NCBI GenBank assembly: GCA_037957365.1
Contig: JARHVA010000666.1
Coordinates: forward strand, 1,551,501-1,615,500
Length of the DNA stretch: 64,000 bases
Direction of reading: 5' to 3'
From: Torreya grandis
Lineage: Eukaryota > Streptophyta > Pinopsida > Cupressales > Taxaceae
A program made the position numbers and the translations under genes. Below, one piece after another: positions 58,475-64,000 of this stretch. Below the pieces are notes generated by a model that had not been told where the DNA came from, did no database searches, and worked only from the letters and a program-made list of their open reading frames with translations. Within the stretch, counting starts at the first letter, position 1; each line of letters opens with the position of its first letter.

Positions 58475-59455
58475 TAAAATATCCCTAATTAAGGAATTTG
58501 AACAAAAATGAGATTATGCACAGGATTTAGTCTAGCTGTACCTTTTTTCTTTTTTCCTTCAAAACTGATCTAAGCTGGACCTTCCAATATTTCCTTTGGT
58601 GCTAGGCAAAAATCCAAAAACCCTCATTAATCACCTCTAAATTGGCAACTAGGGTTCTATGTAATTTTCCTTTGCTTGGCGAATTTCTTAGACACAACCC
58701 ATGGCATTTAATCCATTCACAAGATAGAAATATTTTCTGAATTAAATCGTCCCACTCAAAATATATTTAATATTTTCTGATTGGATTTTGCAATTTCTAG
58801 ACTTCAAAAGCCTTGTATTAAATTGCTAACAGGCAGAATAAATTAAAATAAATATAGGAGCCTGATTTTAGGGCCATGGAATCTCTTGCAAAACTCCCAA
58901 AGGGGTTCGCTGCTCCTGCATAAGTGTTCGCTGCTCCTTAGATAGTTCGCTGCTGTTCTAGAGTTCAAAAAGCACAAGAAAACGAGTGATTTTACTCAAT
59001 AAAATTAGCTCTCAACGATTGATAAATTTCCTCTTCAAGGTGGTGTTACAAAACACCGTTTTAGATAGAATTGCAGTGCTCGAAGAGTGATATTCTCCAA
59101 GCAACCACACTGGAAATCAAGCTTGACATACTTGATTGATCCACACAATATAAAAAAAAAATGCATAATCATTATGAGAGCTCTCCGTTCCTTTTGTATG
59201 CCACTTTCAATTTTGGCGCCCAAGTAGAAGGGAAGAGTCCACTTTAATTCTTATCCTCTTTTTAAAAAAAAGAAATATTATAAGATGCTTTTAAAAGAAC
59301 ACTTTTCCCTTAAGAGAAAAAGTACCTTTCTTTTCATCAAAAAGAACTCATGAAGAACAATTGTTCCCCTTTTGACTCTTTGAATCTTTAGCCTTTGGGA
59401 ATAATGGAGGCTAAAGGTCCTAGCCAAACATTAGCTCAAAAAAGGGGACATTACA
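58475..59455 (-). repeat. Nested chromovirus 5' LTR
   Basis: TGTAATGTCCCC start (minus strand, 59,455) to ATATTTTA end (58,475). The short minus ORF at 59,035 is incidental. Confidence 0.95.
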
Positions 59456-59460
59456 AAAGC

Positions 59461-59971
59461 CATTCACGAACTTTCTGATATGGGTCACATAAGGCCTAGT
59501 TCGAGCCCCTTCACTTCTTCGGTTGTGCTTGTGAAGAAGGATGGGTCCATGAGGATGTGCATTGATTACAGGTTGCTAAATAAGAAGACAATAAAAAATA
59601 GGTACCCCATACCTAGGATTGATGAGCTTATTTATGAGTTACATGGATTGGTTTTCTTCCCCAAGATTGATTTGAAGACGAGGTACCATCAAATCCGGGT
59701 AAGAGATGAAGATGTGTAGAAAACCGCTTTCAGGTGTCATTATGGGCACTATGAATTTTTGGTGATGCTTTTTGGACTAACAAATGCTCCTGCCACATTC
59801 CAATCTTGCATGAATCATATATTCAGGCAATACTTAAGAAACTTTGTTTCGGCTTTCTTTGATGACATTCTTGTGTCTAGCAAGACATGGGAGGAGTGCT
59901 TGCACCATTTGGATACGGTTTTAGGGGTATTGGAGCAGCAAACACTTTTTGCAAAAAAAATCGAAATGTGA
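59461..59971 (+). pseudogene. Outer chromovirus reverse transcriptase, main part
   Basis: It resumes at the codon interrupted at 51,922: [53 protein letters not shown] (first Asp), then a TAG replacing the usual Gln after RDEDV, then [15 protein letters not shown] and [12 protein letters not shown] (two Asp). At an A8 run (59,952-59,959) the frame slips into the next ORF. Catalytic acids are present. Confidence 0.92.
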
Positions 59972-61574
59972 GTTTGCTACTTTGGAAATTTTGTATTTGG
60001 GGCATGTTATCAATGCCCAAGGAGTTCATGTAGACCAACAAAAAATTCAAGCTATCTTGGATTGGCCACCCCTTACTACACTCAAGCAATTGAGGGGTTT
60101 CTTGGGATTATGCAGTTACTACAGCAGGTTTGTGAAGGGTTTCTCTCAACTCGTTGCCCTCCTCACAAATTTGACTAAGAAAGGTGCTTTTGATTGGTCA
60201 AAAACAGCCTTGGAAGTTTTTGAAAAGCTAAAAAATATCATGAGTTCTTGCCCCGTCTTGGCTGTTCCGGATTTCACCACTTCTTTTGTATTGGAATGTG
60301 ATGCTTCAGGGGAAAGTATAGGGGCTGTCTTAATGCAAAAGGGGCACCCAATTGCTTTTGAAAGCTGTAAACTTAAGGAAAATGAGAGAAAATTTTCAAT
60401 TTATGATAAGGAGATGTTAGCCATTATGCATGCTTTGGCTAAATTTCGTCAATACTTGATTTGTGAGAAATTTATTGTGCAAACCAATCATAATAGTTTG
60501 AAATATTTCTTCACACAAACTGATTTGAATGATAGGCAACAAAAATGGGTGAGTAAGTTGCAATCCTATGATTTTGACATTGAGTATGTGAAAGGAAGAA
60601 ACAATGTGGTAGCTGATGCGTTGTCTAGGAAGCCTATTTTGTGTGCTATGAGTGGTATTACAGTAGATTTGAAGGCTGTCCTAACAGCAGGATATGTCAA
60701 AGATACTTTAACTACAGTTGTGATGGAAGGGAGCATGAATGATGAGAGGTATGTAGTAGTGGATGGTTTGGTTTTGTACAAGAACCGGATTTATTTGACC
60801 CCAAAATCCAAGCTTAAGACTCAAATCTTAAGGGCTGTTCATGATGCACCTATGGTGGGGCATCAAGGATATTTCAAGACCTACAAAGAGGTAAGAGGAA
60901 GGTTCTATTGGAAGGGTCAGAAAAATGAAGTGCTTCAATATGTTAGAGAATTAATTGTGTGTCAACACAACAAAGAGGAGCATACATTCCCAGTTGGTCT
61001 TGTTCAATCTCTATCCATTCCTCAACAAAAATGGGAGAGCATATCTATGGACTTCATCACGGGGTTACTTTTGACTCAAGGTAAGAATTCCATAATGGTT
61101 GTGGTGGATAAACTCACCAAATTTGCTCATTTTTTTGCATTACCAGCCCATTGTAATGCTCCTATGGTAGCTGATTTGTTTTTCAAAGAGGCTTTCAAGC
61201 TTCATGGATTACCCAAAAACATTGTTAGTGACAGGGACATCAGGTTTATGAGCCTCTTTTGGCAAGAGCTATTTCGTTTGGTTGGCACCGAATTGACTCC
61301 AAGCACTAGCTACCATCCTCAAACGGATGGGCAATCTGAAATTGTGAATAAATGGGTAGAGGGATACCTTCGAAATTATGTTTCAAGGCAGCAAAAGGTA
61401 TGGAATAAATGGTTATACATGGCTGAGTTTTGCTACAACACCACATACCATATGTCAGTAGGTATGTCTCCTTTCAAGGCACTATATGATTATGAGGCTT
61501 TTTCTTTCCTTGATCTAATTTGGAGTGATAGTAGAGTACCCGGGGCTGCTGATTTGGTCCAAGGATGCACATAA
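59949..61574 (+). pseudogene. Outer chromovirus RT thumb, RNase H and integrase (541 codons open)
   Basis: Continues from the RT after the A8 slip. RNase H covers about residues 110-190: LECDASGESIGAVLMQ with Asp118, YDKEMLAIMHAL, and IVQTNHNSLKYF, where the catalytic Asp is Asn180. The linker ends VKGRNNVVADALSRKP. In the integrase finger (about 295-342), HDA..GHQGYF is followed by ELIVCQHNK with only one Cys of the usual pair. The core is intact: Asp368 (SMDFITGL), Asp428 (VSDRDIRF) and Glu464 (GQSEIVNK), 35 residues apart. It stops after DLVQGCT at 61,574; the C-terminal domain continues out of frame. It is the longest open frame in the window but not a single gene. Confidence 0.92.
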
Positions 61575-62095
61575 ATTTTATATCAACTAAAAAAGAACCT
61601 ACAACAAGCTCAAAACCAGCATAAAATATATTCCGATAAGCAACAAAAGGAAAGGCATTTTGAGGTAAATGACATGGTTTTCTTAAGATTGCAACCCTAT
61701 AGAGAATCTTCTATCAAAGTGGGGCAGAAAAGTTAAAACCTCAGTTTTATGGTCCTTACAAAATCGTAAGGTGGGTGAAGTTGCTTATGAGTTGGAACTA
61801 CCGAAAAATAGCAAAATTCACAATGTTTTTCTTGTTTCTTGCTTGAAGAAGGCACTTGGGCAGCACATTGTTCCCTCCATGGATCTACCTCCTCTTGATG
61901 AAGAGGGTAAGCTTGTTCTAATTCCAGATACTATTATGGAGGTGAGGGAGAGGAATCTTAGAAAAAAGATCATCATGGAATACTTGATTTGTTGGAAGGA
62001 TTTACCTTTTGAAGATGCTACTTGGAAGGGGCAGCCATCCTTCAACATCCTAGTTTGCAATTGCTTGAGGACAAGCAATATTGGGAAGGGAGGAT
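61575..62095 (+). pseudogene. Outer chromovirus integrase C-terminus and chromodomain
   Basis: YQLKKNLQQAQNQHKIYSDK at 61,580 is followed by a frameshift, then GEVAYELELPKNSKIHNVFL from 61,771, then chromodomain IIMEYLICWKDLPFEDATWK at 61,970-62,030. A shift after that Trp-Lys-Gly garbles the last helix. The polypurine tract GGGAAGGGAGGA (62,083-62,094) abuts the 3' LTR. Confidence 0.88.
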
Positions 62096-63052
62096 TGTCA
62101 TGTCCCCATTTTCAAGATGAAGACATGAAGAGCCTTAGCTTAAAATTGTTTCCCAATAAGCTAAGGGGTGAACAAGAGAGAAGGGGAACATTTGAGTCTA
62201 TTTGCACTTTTTCTAAAAAGATACTTCATGTTTTTAAGTTCACTTAAAAGGGGGACCTTTTTGGAAACTTGTTTATTTAAGTGACTTCTTAAAAATATCA
62301 CAAGGGAAGGGTCTTTTTAGTTTCTAAAAGTTACTCTCCCTTCCCAAACTTGGGCGCTTCAATTGGGGACACTATATAAGGCCAAAGGAGGATCATTTGG
62401 AGAGGTTCATGACTTTATTGGATAACCATTTTCTTGGAGTTTGAGCTCCAAAAGATGGGCTTGTACTTGAAGGACAAAAACCCTTCAAGGGAGCTGAATT
62501 AAGGACGAAAACCTAAAATTCAAACCTAGAGCAGCTTCATCTACGAGTTGCATTGAGCAGAATTGAGTTGAAAGGGTGTTTTCAACATCATGTGGGAAAT
62601 TGCACGTAAGCAAACCATTGGAGGAGTGGAGTGCGGACTTGGGAGGGCAGTTTGAGGGCAGCGAAGTCTTTTTCTGAGGGCTGCACACACTTCCAGGGGC
62701 AACAAACAGTTTGGGGAGATTGGCGACCCACCTTGGGGTATTGTTGAGGGCAGTTTGATAGTGTGGACCAGCCACACTTGTTTTTCCGAATTTTTATAAT
62801 ATTTTCCAGCTCAAATACTTCACCAAAAATCGGGTTTTTGGTTGGTTATTTGGCAAATTTAGTATTATATTTTCTGCTAATTTTTGGAGAGTTGAAAATA
62901 ATATTTGGAGCTGATATCAAGGATTATGTGCAGCTGTATTTGTAAATTCAGCTTGTTAGGGTTTTGAATTAAATTTGAAAATTTATATTTTATTGATTGG
63001 ATTGTTAGAATATATCCTTGTTTAATCTAATAACCCTAAAGGGGACAATACA
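62096..63052 (+). repeat. Outer chromovirus 3' LTR (957 bp)
   Basis: Collinear with 48,913-49,868, ending GGGGACAATACA before the GGTGA duplication. An ACTATATAAGGCC box near 62,369 mirrors the 5' LTR promoter. Confidence 0.95.
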
Positions 63053-63265
63053 GGTGAATATAATTGCTATTAATATTTTCATATGGTTAGGCATCTGATG
63101 CACCAACCACATGTATATCTTATTTATTCAGTCAATTACAAACCTATCTTTGACAGAGTCTCTTGTATCAATGTTGCTGCTGCTTAATACAATGCATTTT
63201 GGCTCTATTTTCAGTCTCTTGTGGTGTGTTCATTTCAGTCTTGGTAGTCGGTCAAATTCCTAACA

Positions 63266-63283
63266 TGGTATTAGAGCCATTCA
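63266..63283 (+). promoter_or_regulatory. Primer-binding site of a further LTR element
   Basis: TGGTATTAGAGCCATTCA follows CCTAACA, the layout of an LTR end followed by an initiator-Met primer site. Its LTR start was not located and the internal region is not recognisable to 64,000. 63,058-64,000 otherwise shows no gene. Confidence 0.55.
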
Positions 63284-64000
63284 AGATTCTAGTGTCCAGT
63301 TTTGAATGTTGTCCTTCTCCCCTACGTCACTGTTTTGTAGCAATTGCATGTGCTTTTGAGGCCTATATTATGTGTTTGAGTCTGAGAATCATATTTTGGA
63401 GGCATGTGTGAGATCCTATAACTTCCCTTTAAATCTTGTCAAAATTGGAGCAAAAGATATTTTAGTCCATTCTCAAATCTTCTATGTGAGATATAAGTAA
63501 TGTGTTCTTAGTTGTTTGGTCATTTGTATGTGTATGAACATGTATTTTTTGGTACATCTATATTATTTAAGTTGGTAAAATTGTTTGGGCAAACTGTCAT
63601 GTGATAGTCATATCTGCATAACATTCCTTGTATTTTCCACCTTGATTAATATATTGATACATCTATTCTCTTCATGATATGAGTTCTGTGTTCATCTTCC
63701 ATTGCGTAGAGGACATCTGTCTTTGCTGTCCATACCTAAATAACTTTTTTGGTTTTTCATTGAGCCAACAAATCTGGTGGTCCCGAGGCTCAGTGCATTA
63801 AGATATTAAATGCTTGGTTTTGGATTCCACGCATTAATATGGTCTTGAATTTGCAATCTATGCTCCCTTATTTATTTGTATATTTAAACATCTTCTTCTC
63901 CGTTAGACATCAGTTTAACAAATAAGTACTTTGTGGCATTCTTAATCTTTTACAACTAGTAACTATTTCTATTTGGGGAATGTTTTGATAATGATTACGT

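Larger units (their letters stand above)
51923..59455 (-). mobile_element. Ty3/gypsy chromovirus (nested), gag replaced
   Basis: LTRs 51,923-52,904 and 58,475-59,455, about 981 bp each; on the minus strand they run TGTAATGTCCCC to ATATTTTA (TG..TA ends). Identical 5-bp duplications AAAGC lie at 51,918-51,922 and 59,456-59,460. The minus strand encodes protease, RT, RNase H, integrase and chromodomain. Between the primer site (58,473) and protease (56,252) there is no gag; 56,369-57,830 is instead a piece of LTR family A. It is inserted head-to-opposite in the RT gene of the outer chromovirus. Single-base stops, mostly TGG to TGA, break pol. Confidence 0.97.
48913..63052 (+). mobile_element. 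Ty3/gypsy chromovirus (outer), split by a nested element
   Basis: 5' LTR 48,913-49,868 and 3' LTR 62,096-63,052 both start TGTCATGTCCCC and end in ACA. Identical 5-bp duplications GGTGA flank it at 48,908-48,912 and 63,053-63,057. Without the nested element it is about 6.6 kb, a normal chromovirus size. The order is gag, protease, RT, RNase H, integrase and a chromodomain. The first 137 bases of the LTRs differ at about 13 positions by eye, so it is old. Stops and frameshifts are spread through gag and pol. Confidence 0.97.

Noticed and set aside
1..64000. CRISPR arrays, bacterial-type operons or phage-like systems
   Set aside because: None present; the regular repeats are LTR arrays or simple tandem duplications, and the DNA is plant nuclear.

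Overview
The window is plant nuclear DNA, AT-rich and built almost wholly from transposable elements at several levels of nesting. Two chromodomain Ty3/gypsy elements, a full-length Ty1/copia element, very long LTRs, hAT elements, an organelle-derived insertion and one lone host exon suggest a large-genome plant. A gymnosperm is a reasonable guess from the LTR load and the isolated exon, but nothing here fixes the species.

Layout. 1-6.4 kb: a decayed hAT transposon (minus strand) split by a 2.44-kb solo LTR. 6.6-7.3 kb: a young 352-bp tandem duplication. 7.8-8.6 kb: a deleted hAT with perfect 8-bp target duplications. 8.6-18.4 kb: old sequence with short repeats, fragments of gypsy gag/protease, another hAT scrap and a short LTR with a primer-binding site. 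18.4-22.4 kb: a chromovirus-type LTR fragment, then the integrase end and LTR of a second, non-chromodomain gypsy lineage. 23.4-29.8 kb: gag-protease, primer site and LTR of a minus-strand gypsy element, its LTR split by a 2.64-kb solo LTR. 29.9-32.6 kb: a 195-bp duplication and plastid-like DNA with degenerate trnP, trnW and petG in plastid order.

32.6-43.0 kb is a complete SIRE-like copia element (minus strand, TSD AAGTG). 45.0-46.8 kb is a third member of the first hAT family. 47,681-47,952 is an exon of a C2/GRAM-domain protein with intact splice sites, the only good evidence of a host gene. 48.9-63.1 kb is a plus-strand chromovirus (TSD GGTGA) whose reverse-transcriptase gene is split by a second, minus-strand chromovirus (51.9-59.5 kb, TSD AAAGC).

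How the parts relate. The TSDs give an insertion order: solo LTR into hAT; solo LTR into gypsy LTR; chromovirus into chromovirus. All element genes carry stops, frameshifts or altered catalytic residues, so none looks autonomous. The most unusual signal is arrays of short hairpin modules (CTTCGG/CCGAAG palindromes) shared by LTRs of otherwise unrelated gypsy and copia families; the array copy number differs between the two LTRs of the copia element.
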